A DNA stretch of 41,889 nucleotides from CAYGUK01 sp964352985. GTDB lineage: Bacteria; Pseudomonadota; Gammaproteobacteria; JAHCLG01. The translations under genes and the position numbers were made by a program. Where the stretch lies: assembly GCA_964352985.1 (NCBI GenBank), contig CAYGUK010000025.1, forward strand, positions 1 through 41,889, read 5' to 3'. Positions within the stretch are counted from its first letter, which is position 1, and each line of letters begins with the position of its first letter. Below are positions 26,243 to 34,658 of this stretch, piece after piece. The notes beneath the pieces were generated by a model. That model was not told the origin of the DNA and ran no database searches. It worked only from the letters and a program-made list of their open reading frames with translations.

Positions 26243-26276
26243 AATATTAAAAAATAATAATTGATTTTTTAATATT
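26243..26276. repeat. Perfect 13-bp A/T inverted repeat
   Basis: AATATTAAAAAAT (26243-26255) and ATTTTTTAATATT (26264-26276) are exact inverted repeats with an 8-nt spacer. This sits just upstream of the terminator-like hairpin, in the same 297-bp divergent gap (26155-26451). It may be an operator, a second leader stem, or a product of the base composition. Confidence 0.5.
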
Positions 26277-26451
26277 TTCATCTTACTTGAAACAAAGTAT
26301 ATCTTAAAATTTTCAGTAACACTTTATTAGAATTAAAGTAAAATTACTTTATTGACTGAATGTTTTTCACATCTTTTAATTTTTTTAATTTACAATATGC
26401 AGGATAAAATTATTTGTTATAATAATTCAATAAATATCGGAGATTATTTTT

Positions 26452-26871
26452 ATGAAAGAAACCCCTAATTTAAATTTAAGCAACGCAAAATTAATGGCCG
26501 ATGCCGCAGAGGCAAAAGCACTTGAAAATAATATTACTATCGTGATTAGCCTTTATGATAATCATGGTAATTTAAAATATTTTCGCCGCATGGATAACAC
26601 AAGCTATGGCAGTATCCGAGTTTCTCAATTAAAAGCGAAAACATCCGCATCCTTCCCTATCTCCTCAAATGATTTAGCCAAAAGAAGCGCTAATTTAGCG
26701 ACCAATCCCTATAGTACTATTCCCGATATTTTAACTTTAGGCGGTGGTCTCCCAATATTTATCGATAACACGCATGTTGGCTCAATTGGTATAAGCGGTG
26801 CCACCCCTGAATTAGATGAGCTTTGTGCGAAAGCCGCTATCGATTTATTACAGGCTAAATTATCTGCTTGA
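26452..26871 (+). CDS. GlcG/HbpS-family protein
   Basis: A 139-aa protein of the GlcG/HbpS (DUF336) family, small alpha/beta proteins that bind haem or small molecules and often form octamers. Family features present: LSNAKLMADAAEAKALENNITIVISLYD at the N-terminus (LxxAxxxxxAAxxxA pattern), NLKYFRRMDNTSYGSIRVSQLKAKTS in the middle, and GGGLPIF followed by VGSIGISGATPELDELCAKAA at the C-terminus. No signal peptide is seen, so it should be cytoplasmic. GGAG ten bases before the ATG supports the start. It stands alone between two unknown genes; no haem, glycolate or propanediol genes are near, so its ligand is unknown. Confidence 0.85.
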   Translation: MKETPNLNLSNAKLMADAAEAKALENNITIVISLYDNHGNLKYFRRMDNTSYGSIRVSQLKAKTSASFPISSNDLAKRSANLATNPYSTIPDILTLGGGLPIFIDNTHVGSIGISGATPELDELCAKAAIDLLQAKLSA

Positions 26872-27010
26872 GTATCCATTAAGTTAAAATTAAACCGCTC
26901 TGATAGTTGGAAATAATCATCACTGTTTGTGAAAAATCGCTAACTAATAGTTAAAAAATGAAGCCACTCATTTATTACACAGGTATTTTTATTTAGATTA
27001 TACTTAGTCA

Positions 27011-27085
27011 TTGACTTATTGTGCACAACGGTGTAATATATAAGCTAATAAAGTAGTAAGTAAAAACTGACAAGCGTTTTTACTT
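27011..27085 (+). promoter_or_regulatory. Promoter with internal palindrome and leader hairpin of the 354-aa gene
   Basis: TTGACT (27011-27016) and TAATAT (27034-27039) are spaced 17 bp. Between them lies the perfect palindrome TTGTGCACAA (27019-27028), a typical place for a repressor operator. Further down, AAGTAAAAAC (27058-27067) and GTTTTTACTT (27076-27085) form a perfect 10-bp stem with an 8-nt loop, ending ten bases before the GAGGTG ribosome binding site. No T-run follows, so this stem is not a terminator. Confidence 0.45.
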
Positions 27086-27107
27086 GGTGGACGTGAGGTG
27101 GTCAAAT

Positions 27108-28172
27108 ATGGGTACCAAAAGAACTACCAGAAATACAAGAGATATAGCTAAAAGTTTAACACATGCCGCAAAAGCTACTCTTCCTAGCGTCACGCCTGAT
27201 AATATTCATTTATTTCCTGCACAAGATCATGCCCGCGAGTTAGGAGTACTTTTACAAAAAATTCATCCAACCCCAGAAGCTTTATCACTTAAACAAAGAC
27301 AAGAAAACTGTGTTAGCGAATTATCACAAATTATCAGAGAAAATATTACCGACTTTGAAGCAGCGTTTTTTCAACAACTTTCTAAATTAACTGATACTGA
27401 CTATGAAGGACCCATCTCAATCTGTTTACCATTTACCGCTGAAGAACTCGGTATTTCTGCAATTGGTGAAGGCTTTCTAAGTTTGCATGGTGGCTTAATC
27501 AAAATTTATCCGATAGAAAGTTTAGTTGTCGAAATTGAAGAGCGGAGTTTCCCGCACCCTTATAGCTCATCATTTTCTAGTTGGTATCCTGAACTTGCAG
27601 ATATTCCCGATGAAATGTTTAAAGAAGCCAGTCTTTGTCATATGACTAGCAGAAGAACAATGATGAGGGATAATAAAAAATCCAATCCAGAACGCTTTAT
27701 CATTGGTTGCGAGCTAGAAGGTTCTAATGGTGAAATGATACCAGGATTTGTCACGGCGAAACCCTTTCTCACTCAAGCCCGAGACGCCTCACAAAATCGT
27801 GGCAGTGTAATGGGACTTGAATTAAGTCAAACTAAAACATCTCAGCTTTATCACGGGATTACAGCATTAAGAACTGCGAGAAGAATGCTTAAAGTTTTAG
27901 ATAGCCAAGTTTCAGCTAAACAAAAACTTGAATATACCGGAAATGCTTGTGAAGCACTCGCCCCGACTTTATGTGAATTGAGTCTTAAACAAACCGGTTT
28001 GTTTGGATGGATGAAACAATGGTGGTCTAATTTCATGGCGCGGATAAATCACACATATAATAAATATTCTTTACCCTGTGTTATATCAGACACATTAACA
28101 AAGCATGGCGCTATTGCTGAAGATGATTCAACATCATCCCGTGTTAGTTTCCAGAGTCATTCACAATTATAA
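27108..28172 (+). CDS. Unrecognised 354-aa protein, possible effector
   Basis: No family is recognised. The N-terminus is basic and Thr-rich (MGTKRTTRNTRD). The body appears globular and soluble, with a Ser/Pro-rich patch (FPHPYSSSFSSWYPEL). A hydrophobic/aromatic stretch near 300-315 (LFGWMKQWWSNFM) could be amphipathic and membrane-seeking. The last 18 residues, AEDDSTSSRVSFQSHSQL, combine an acidic cluster with Ser-rich polar residues, much like Dot/Icm C-terminal signals; this is suggestive only. I start it at the ATG at 27108, which has GAGGTG seven bases upstream; the TTG at 27084 lies inside the leader hairpin. It is a single gene with its own elaborate leader. Confidence 0.7.
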   Translation: MGTKRTTRNTRDIAKSLTHAAKATLPSVTPDNIHLFPAQDHARELGVLLQKIHPTPEALSLKQRQENCVSELSQIIRENITDFEAAFFQQLSKLTDTDYEGPISICLPFTAEELGISAIGEGFLSLHGGLIKIYPIESLVVEIEERSFPHPYSSSFSSWYPELADIPDEMFKEASLCHMTSRRTMMRDNKKSNPERFIIGCELEGSNGEMIPGFVTAKPFLTQARDASQNRGSVMGLELSQTKTSQLYHGITALRTARRMLKVLDSQVSAKQKLEYTGNACEALAPTLCELSLKQTGLFGWMKQWWSNFMARINHTYNKYSLPCVISDTLTKHGAIAEDDSTSSRVSFQSHSQL

Positions 28173-28435
28173 TGTGACATTATATCGTTTTAGACCGTTT
28201 GATTTATTGTAAAGTGAAATTGTTTTCATCTCTCCTCAGACTAAATTATAATTTTAGATAAAAACTCAAATTTTTATTGAAATTCACGACCTTAATTAAA
28301 TCGCATTTACAAAATTAATACAAATAAGCTGTAGATGAAATGATTGATATAATCGTTAGAAAAAATTTTAAATCATGATATATTAGTTAAAAGCATACTG
28401 ATTCAATTTACAAATCTCACGAACTACTAAACATT

Positions 28436-29491
28436 ATGATTAAAATCCATTTTTCTTATCCGGTTATTGCTGCATTATTCGCGGCATTTCTTTTTGGTGC
28501 AAGTACGCCATTTGCAAAACAATTAATCGGTGACATTCATCCTATCTTGTTAGCAGGATTGCTTTATTTTGGCAGTGGCGTCGGTCTATTTATTTTTCGA
28601 ATTCTCAAAAATAAAGGTTGGTCAGCTTCAGGTTTAATGCATCAGGAATGGCGTTGGTTTTTAGGGGCAATTTTATTTGGTGGAATTTTAGGACCATTAT
28701 TATTAATGATTGGATTAACCTACACATCTGGTGCTGTTGCTTCATTATTATTAAATTTAGAAGCTGTTTTAACAGCATTATTAGCCTGGATCTTTTTTAA
28801 AGAACACACTGATAAAAAAATTATTTTAGGGATGATCTTTATTGTGATTGGCGGCGTGTTATTAGCTTTTCCACACGGTGTGGTGAAAAGTCATGGGTTT
28901 GGCACTATAGCGATAGGATTAGCCTGTTTATGTTGGGCGATTGATAATAACTTAACGCGAAAAATATCAAATGCAGAAGCCTTATTTATTGCATCTACAA
29001 AAGGATTAATTGCGGGTATCGTAAATATTAGTATCGCATTATTTATTGGCGTCACCGTTCCCAATTGGACCCATGTAACTTATTCACTTATCGTTGGACT
29101 CTTGGGCTATGGTATAAGTCTCGTATTGTTTGTTCTCGCCTTAAGAGGATTAGGTACGGCTAGAACAGGCGCTTATTTTTCTACTGCCCCTTTTATTGGT
29201 GCTGCCATTGCCATTTTACTTTTTGGCGATCACACGTCTTTAATATTTTGGCTAGCGTCAATTTTTATGATAGTAGGTGTTTGGTTACACTTAAGTGAGG
29301 ATCATGATCATGAACACACACATGAAGAAATGACGCATCATCATTACCACACACATGATGAGCACCATCAACACGAGCATGATTTCCCTTGGGATAATAA
29401 AAAACCGCATAGTCATCTTCATCATCATAAGGCGATAACGCATAAGCATCCGCATTATCCTGATATCCATCATCGCCATGATCACGATTAA
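28436..29491 (+). CDS. EamA/DMT-family transporter with His-rich C-terminal tail
   Basis: A 351-aa inner-membrane protein. Residues 1-284 form about ten hydrophobic segments in two EamA-type halves, as in drug/metabolite exporters; ASTPFAKQLIG and LLLNLEAVLTALLAWIFFKEH are typical of the first half, and GLGTARTGAYFSTAPFIGAAIAI of the second. Residues 285-351 are an added tail with 26 histidines in 67 residues, mixed with Asp and Glu (HDHEHTHEEMTHHHYHTHDE and similar). Such tails bind Zn, Ni, Co or Cu in metal transporters and chaperones. A divalent-metal export or metal-sensing role is therefore likely but unproven, since most EamA proteins move organic solutes. It is a single gene; no metalloregulator is adjacent. 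Confidence 0.85.
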   Translation: MIKIHFSYPVIAALFAAFLFGASTPFAKQLIGDIHPILLAGLLYFGSGVGLFIFRILKNKGWSASGLMHQEWRWFLGAILFGGILGPLLLMIGLTYTSGAVASLLLNLEAVLTALLAWIFFKEHTDKKIILGMIFIVIGGVLLAFPHGVVKSHGFGTIAIGLACLCWAIDNNLTRKISNAEALFIASTKGLIAGIVNISIALFIGVTVPNWTHVTYSLIVGLLGYGISLVLFVLALRGLGTARTGAYFSTAPFIGAAIAILLFGDHTSLIFWLASIFMIVGVWLHLSEDHDHEHTHEEMTHHHYHTHDEHHQHEHDFPWDNKKPHSHLHHHKAITHKHPHYPDIHHRHDHD

Positions 29492-29934
29492 CAGACACTG
29501 AAAAATATTAGTACGCGTAATCCTTTTTACAAAATTTGTTTAAAAATCTCATTCACAACTGAAAGTTGTGTCAGCCCTAAGTTACACACAGTTACTGTGG
29601 ATAATTATGTTAATAGCGTTTTAGTAATCTTGGAAAACTAGTCAAAGGTCGCATAAAACGTAGCAATGCTAAAGCTGTTTAAATTTAAACCAATTGTTTC
29701 CATACCTCGATATCTCAAACAAATGGCTAAATTCATTCAATAATCAATCCAGTAAGAAACATTAACCTATTGTATAAAAATATAAAACTTGAACTTTTAC
29801 GTCTGTTTCACCTCTCGCTCACCGACTCTAATAATAATAGACCTCGTTAGCTCAGTTTTTTCTGAAAAAAACATTGCAGATTTCATGCGCTGCGGTATCC
29901 TTGCAAGTTAGTTTAAAGCCGGGATCGGATTTTG
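29492..29934. other. Leader region upstream of leuS with small hairpins
   Basis: A gap of about 440 bp. CACAACT-GAA-AGTTGTG (29554-29570) is a perfect 7-bp hairpin, followed closely by CACAG-TTA-CTGTG near 29587-29600. GTTTTTT / AAAAAAC (29855-29861, 29866-29872) is a third small stem. None has a following T-run. I found no convincing promoter or gene. GTTAGCTCAG near 29846 resembles a tRNA D-arm, but no cloverleaf can be closed around it. Confidence 0.4.
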
Positions 29935-32478
29935 ATGGAAGAACAATATCAAGCACAAATCGTTGAAGAACAAGCGCAAACATTTTGGCAAAGTCGACAA
30001 ATTTTCGAAGTTAAAGAAGATTTAAGTAAAGAAAAATTTTATTGCCTGTGTATGTTTCCCTATCCGAGTGGTCATCTCCATGTTGGTCATGCGCGCAATT
30101 ATACGATTGGTGATGTGATCACGCGCTATCAAATGATGTTAGGCAAAAACGTATTACAACCTATGGGTTGGGATGCATTTGGTTTACCTGCTGAAAATGC
30201 GGCTATTAAACATAATAAACCACCTGCTGAATGGACTTATGAAAATATCGATATTATGCGCGCGCAATTTAAACGCATGGGTTTTGGTTATGATTGGCGG
30301 CGTGAAATTGCAACTTGTAAAGCAGAATATTATCGCTGGGAACAATGGCTTTTTATTCAACTATTCAAAAAAGGCTTGGTTTACCGCAAAAATTCTATCG
30401 TTAATTGGGATCCTATCGATCAAACTGTGCTCGCCAATGAACAAGTTATTAATGGTTGTGGCTGGCGTTCAGGGGCACCGGTTGAACGCCGAGAAATTCC
30501 ACAATGGTTTCTTAAAATTACTGATTACGCTGAAGAGTTACTTAACGATTTAGACAAATTAGAAAATTGGCCTGAACGAGTTGTCACCATGCAACGCAAT
30601 TGGATTGGTCGTTCTGAAGGTATTGAAATTTTATTTAAACTTGAAAACAGCGACAAACCCTTAAAAGTTTTTACAACAAGACCTGATACCTTATTTGGTG
30701 TCACCTATCTTGCAATTTCACCTCAACATTTTATTGCCAAAGAAGTTGCTAAAAATAATCCCACCATTGCAGAATTTAATGAACAGTGTAACAAAGTAAA
30801 AGTTGCTGAAGCCGATATGGCCACTATGGAAAAATTAGGCATGGATACCGGCTATTTTGCAAAACATCCATTAACGGGAGACTTAATCCCCATTTGGATT
30901 GCAAATTTTGTGTTAATGGATTACGGTTCTGGTGCAGTGATGTCAGTGCCCGCTCATGATCAACGTGATTTCGAATTTGCAAAAAAATATAATTTATGCA
31001 TTAAACAAGTTATTACACCTTGTGATGGTAGTGATATCGACTTAAATGAAAAAGCTTATACGGAACAAGGCAAATTAATCCACTCAGGTGAATTTGATGG
31101 ATTAAATTTTGATGAAGCATTCAGCGCTATCGAAAACAAATTACAAGCATTAAAATCTGGACGTCGTAAAGTAACTTATCGTTTGCGCGATTGGGGTGTT
31201 TCACGTCAACGCTATTGGGGCACACCTATTCCAATTATTTTTTGTCATAATTGTGGCAGCGTTCCTGTGCTTGAAAAAGATTTACCTGTTGTATTACCCG
31301 AACAAGTCGAAATCGATGGTAAGCAATCCCCACTTAAAAACATGGCGGAGTTTTATCAAACCACCTGTCCCGAATGTGGGCAACAAGCCGAACGTGAAAC
31401 CGATACCTTTGATACCTTCATGGAATCCTCATGGTATTACTTAAGATTTGCATGCTTTAATCAAAGTAAATCCATGCTTGATGGCCGCGCAAATTATTGG
31501 GCGCCAGTCGATCACTATATCGGTGGTATTGAACACGCTTGCATGCATTTACTCTACGCGCGTTTCATTCATAAAGTTTTACGCGACGAAGGTTTAGTGA
31601 ATTCAGACGAACCTTTTATGAAATTATTAACACAAGGCATGGTGTTAAAAGATGGTTCTAAAATGTCTAAATCAAAAGGCAACACGGTCGATCCTAAACA
31701 ATTAGTCGAAGAATACGGCGCCGATACCTTACGTTTATTTTTGATGTTTGCCGCGCCACCTGATCAATCTCTGGAATGGTCTGATCAAGGAATAGAAGGC
31801 GCACATCGCTTTTTAAAAAGATTGTGGACGTTTGCTCATAAATTTCAAGAGATGATCCACAATTATAACAGCATATTCAAAGGCTCCATGGCACCCATCG
31901 ATTGGGATGAAATCGAAAAATCAAATAAACTTTCTATCGAAACGTTAAAATATCTTCGCCAAGGTCACAAAGAAGTTCACGCTATTTTGAAAAAAGTCCA
32001 TTATGATATGGAAATTTCTCAATACAACACTATTGTTTCAAGTGCCATGAAACTCTTAAATCTACTCAGCGAACTTCCTAAAATGGTGGATGCCGATCAA
32101 GGTTCAGATAAAGATGAACTTGAAAAAATATTTGAGCGCATCATCACCGGTGGTCTGAGCATTATTTTACGTATTCTTCATCCTATCACACCACATATCA
32201 CGCATTGTTTATGGCAAGAATTGCATTATGGTGAAAATATTTTACAAGCTTCTTGGCCTCGTATTATTAAAAGTGCGCTTAAAACAACAGAAGTTGATAT
32301 GGTGGTGCAAGTCAATGGTAAGCTACGTGGAAAAATTTCTGTGAAATTTAATGCTGAAGATAATGTCATCGAACAAGCAGCCTTAGAATTACCTAATGTG
32401 CAACGAATTCTTGAGGATAAAGAATGCAAAAAAATTATTATTGTGCCAGGCAAGCTCGTCAATATTGTCGCCAAATAA
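29935..32478 (+). CDS. leuS: Leucyl-tRNA synthetase
   Basis: An 847-aa class I synthetase charging tRNA-Leu. The HIGH motif is HVGH at 49-52 (PYPSGHLHVGHARNYTIGD) and the KMSKS motif is DGSKMSKSKGN near residue 575. The editing domain contains the TTRPDTLFG segment. A zinc-binding pair is visible as CHNCG and CPECG flanking the catalytic insert; E. coli LeuRS lacks several of these cysteines. The C-terminal tRNA-binding domain ends with VQVNGKLRGKI and VPGKLVNIVAK. I start it at the ATG at 29935 rather than the TTG one codon before. It leads the lptE-holA-nadD-rapA cluster, and lptE begins inside its last 55 bases. Confidence 0.98.
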   Translation: MEEQYQAQIVEEQAQTFWQSRQIFEVKEDLSKEKFYCLCMFPYPSGHLHVGHARNYTIGDVITRYQMMLGKNVLQPMGWDAFGLPAENAAIKHNKPPAEWTYENIDIMRAQFKRMGFGYDWRREIATCKAEYYRWEQWLFIQLFKKGLVYRKNSIVNWDPIDQTVLANEQVINGCGWRSGAPVERREIPQWFLKITDYAEELLNDLDKLENWPERVVTMQRNWIGRSEGIEILFKLENSDKPLKVFTTRPDTLFGVTYLAISPQHFIAKEVAKNNPTIAEFNEQCNKVKVAEADMATMEKLGMDTGYFAKHPLTGDLIPIWIANFVLMDYGSGAVMSVPAHDQRDFEFAKKYNLCIKQVITPCDGSDIDLNEKAYTEQGKLIHSGEFDGLNFDEAFSAIENKLQALKSGRRKVTYRLRDWGVSRQRYWGTPIPIIFCHNCGSVPVLEKDLPVVLPEQVEIDGKQSPLKNMAEFYQTTCPECGQQAERETDTFDTFMESSWYYLRFACFNQSKSMLDGRANYWAPVDHYIGGIEHACMHLLYARFIHKVLRDEGLVNSDEPFMKLLTQGMVLKDGSKMSKSKGNTVDPKQLVEEYGADTLRLFLMFAAPPDQSLEWSDQGIEGAHRFLKRLWTFAHKFQEMIHNYNSIFKGSMAPIDWDEIEKSNKLSIETLKYLRQGHKEVHAILKKVHYDMEISQYNTIVSSAMKLLNLLSELPKMVDADQGSDKDELEKIFERIITGGLSIILRILHPITPHITHCLWQELHYGENILQASWPRIIKSALKTTEVDMVVQVNGKLRGKISVKFNAEDNVIEQAALELPNVQRILEDKECKKIIIVPGKLVNIVAK

Positions 32479-32996
32479 TTAGCCTATTTATTATTGGGAT
32501 TTTTTCATTGTTACTGTGTAGCTGTGGGTATCATTTACGATCAATAAATATGTTACCTAAAGCGTTACATCGACTTTATTTAACGAGTCGCGTTCCCTAT
32601 GATCCATTTACAAAACAATTAAAAGTAGCCCTTTTACGCGCTAATTTAACTTTAGTTAAAAATAAAACGTTAGCACCCTACACACTTAACATTACCAATA
32701 TTTCATTTTATAAAACCTCACCTTCTTTAGCGATTAGTCTCTCAACGCAATTGAGTACGGTGACTTTATATTACCGTGTTTATTATGAAATTTTAGACAA
32801 TCATGGCAAAGTGGTCATTCCTCAAACACTGATCATGAGTTATCGCACCATTACCGCAAATGCCAATCAATTGCTTGGCACAACAAACGAAATTAACAAC
32901 GCGAAACAAGAAATGATTCAAGAATTAATCGGTAATTTAATCAATGAACTCGGTTCAGTGCATGCTCATCAAGCATTAACCAAAAATTCACATTGA
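32424..32996 (+). CDS. lptE: LPS-assembly lipoprotein LptE
   Basis: A 190-aa outer-membrane lipoprotein that plugs the LptD barrel in lipopolysaccharide export. The signal peptide has a basic N-region, a hydrophobic core (about 18-31) and lipobox LCSC (Cys34), followed by GYHLR as in other LptE proteins. The region VTLYYRVYYEILDNHGK and the late SYRTITANANQLLGTTNE segment fit the family. The gene starts inside leuS (55-bp overlap) at an ATG with GAGGA six bases upstream. No other ATG, GTG or TTG would keep the signal peptide whole, so the overlap appears real. It lies between leuS and holA, the standard order. Confidence 0.9.
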   Translation: MQKNYYCARQARQYCRQIISLFIIGIFSLLLCSCGYHLRSINMLPKALHRLYLTSRVPYDPFTKQLKVALLRANLTLVKNKTLAPYTLNITNISFYKTSPSLAISLSTQLSTVTLYYRVYYEILDNHGKVVIPQTLIMSYRTITANANQLLGTTNEINNAKQEMIQELIGNLINELGSVHAHQALTKNSH

Positions 32997-33009
32997 GGTT
33001 AATTATCGC

Positions 33010-34035
33010 GTGAAACTTAAGTATGAGCAGTTAACAACACATCTTAAAAAAGAGTTAAAACGCGTTTATTGTATTAGTAGCGATGAAATATTATTAAAAA
33101 ATGAAGCACTCGATGCAATTCGCCAACACGCACACGCGGATGGTTTTACTGAAAGAAAAAGTTATCATGTTGATAAAAGTTTTAAATGGCAACAATTAAT
33201 CGATCATGCCCTCGCCTATAGCTTATTTAGCGAAAAAACGATCCTTGAGTTGCATTTACCCACAGCTAAACCAGGTAATGAAGGTGGGAAAATTTTACAA
33301 GAATATTGTCAACGATTACCCGAAGATAAATTACTCATAATCATTACCGATAAACTCGACAGTGCAACACAAAAAACAAAATGGTATAAAGCCATAGAAA
33401 ATGCCGGCGTGAGTTTAATTATTTGGCCTTTATCCACTCAACAATTACCGGCTTGGGTTAAGCAAAGAGCAGCAACACTTTATATCAATTTACCACAAAA
33501 TGCGATTCAGTTTTTAATTAACCAAAACGAAGGCAATTTACTGGCACTCATGCAAGAATTAGAAAAACTTGCATTACTTTTTCCGAATGCAACATTAACA
33601 CTTGAGCAAATCATTAATTGTTTAGCAGATAGTGCTAGATTCGATATATTTAATTTAGTCGATACGATTTTAAGTGGACAAAAAACCAAAACTTTGCGCA
33701 TTTTAAATCGACTTCAAGAAGAAGGACAAGAGTCCATTTTAATCCATTGGGCCATCACCCGAGAAATTCGATCTCTCTATAATATGGCTGTCTCATTAAG
33801 GCAAAATCCCATTGATGCCGTATTAAGTCAATATCGAGTTTGGGCCAATCGCAAACCCTTAATCAAAAAAGCACTTACCCAATTTCGTGAAACAGACTTT
33901 TCACAAATGTTAACACGATGTTATCAACTTGAATTACTATTAAAAGGAATTAAACCTGGTTTATTTTGGTTAGAATTACAAAATTTAGCGTTAGCCTTAA
34001 GTGATCCTAAATGGCAAATGCAAGGTGTTGCATGA
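33010..34035 (+). CDS. holA: DNA polymerase III subunit delta
   Basis: A 341-aa clamp-loader subunit that opens the beta clamp. The N-terminal YCISSDEILLKNEALDAIRQHA (Y-x-x-x-G-D-E-x-LL in other HolA) and the middle LLALMQELEKLALLFPN and RFDIFNLVDTILSGQ segments are typical; the C-terminal helical domain ends with KGIKPGLFWLELQNLALAL. It has no Walker A motif, as expected for delta. It starts with GTG after GAGG. Its stop overlaps the nadD ATG (ATGA at 34032-34035), so the two are translationally coupled. Confidence 0.95.
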   Translation: MKLKYEQLTTHLKKELKRVYCISSDEILLKNEALDAIRQHAHADGFTERKSYHVDKSFKWQQLIDHALAYSLFSEKTILELHLPTAKPGNEGGKILQEYCQRLPEDKLLIIITDKLDSATQKTKWYKAIENAGVSLIIWPLSTQQLPAWVKQRAATLYINLPQNAIQFLINQNEGNLLALMQELEKLALLFPNATLTLEQIINCLADSARFDIFNLVDTILSGQKTKTLRILNRLQEEGQESILIHWAITREIRSLYNMAVSLRQNPIDAVLSQYRVWANRKPLIKKALTQFRETDFSQMLTRCYQLELLLKGIKPGLFWLELQNLALALSDPKWQMQGVA

Positions 34036-34658
34036 AAGTATTAGGATTATTAGGTGGAACATTTGATCCGATTCATTACGGTCATTTAAATTTAATTGAA
34101 AATTCACAACAAGCTTTTGGTATATCTGACTTTAACATTATTCCTTGTAAAACACCTGTTTTAAAAAATAAAGCCACAGCCAATCAGCAACAACGTCTTG
34201 CCATGATTAAACTCGCTATAAATAATAACCACATGAAAATTGATGAAAGAGAGTTACATCGTGAAACCCCCTCTTATACCGTGTTAACATTAAAATCAAT
34301 TCGCGAAGAAGTGGGTGAAAATATTTCTTTAGCATTTATTATGGGTATGGATTCATTTAATCAAATCGAACAATGGCGAGATTGGTCAGCATTACTTGAC
34401 TACGCACACATTATTATTTTTCCTCGACCACATTATCATTTAAATGCCAGTGATTTTTATACACGGCATTTAGCAAAAAATAAAAATCAATTGCACCTTG
34501 TTGCAAAGGGCTTTATATTTAGCGAGCCCTCAACAAAATTAATTGACGTGAGCTCATCTCAAATTCGAGAAAACGTTAATCATCCCCAGCAGATAGCAAG
34601 GTATTTGCCGGATACCGTTTTAAACTATATTAATCAACATAAACTATATCAATCATGA
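34032..34658 (+). CDS. nadD: Nicotinate-nucleotide adenylyltransferase
   Basis: A 208-aa nucleotidyltransferase making deamido-NAD from nicotinate mononucleotide and ATP. The nucleotide-binding GGTFDPIHYGHL at the N-terminus (HxGH-type, here HYGH) and the C-terminal DVSSSQIREN (ISSTxIR equivalent) are both present, with MGMDSFNQIEQWRDW between them. I start it at the ATG at 34032, overlapping the holA stop; an in-frame ATG at 34011 adds seven residues before the conserved beta strand and is unlikely. It also overlaps the next gene, rapA, by four bases. Confidence 0.96.
   Translation: MKVLGLLGGTFDPIHYGHLNLIENSQQAFGISDFNIIPCKTPVLKNKATANQQQRLAMIKLAINNNHMKIDERELHRETPSYTVLTLKSIREEVGENISLAFIMGMDSFNQIEQWRDWSALLDYAHIIIFPRPHYHLNASDFYTRHLAKNKNQLHLVAKGFIFSEPSTKLIDVSSSQIRENVNHPQQIARYLPDTVLNYINQHKLYQS

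Noticed and set aside
29265..29498. Two minus-strand frames opposite the His-rich tail of the EamA gene
   Set aside because: They are complement shadows of repeated CAT/CAC/GAT codons, giving Asp/Met-rich nonsense.
29841..29915. tRNA-like sequence (GTTAGCTCAG) upstream of leuS
   Set aside because: It resembles a D-arm, but there is no matching acceptor stem, anticodon arm or GTTCGA-type T-loop at the expected distance.
29492..29934. T-box or leucine-attenuator leader for leuS
   Set aside because: No T-box sequence, leader peptide with Leu codons, or intrinsic terminator was found.
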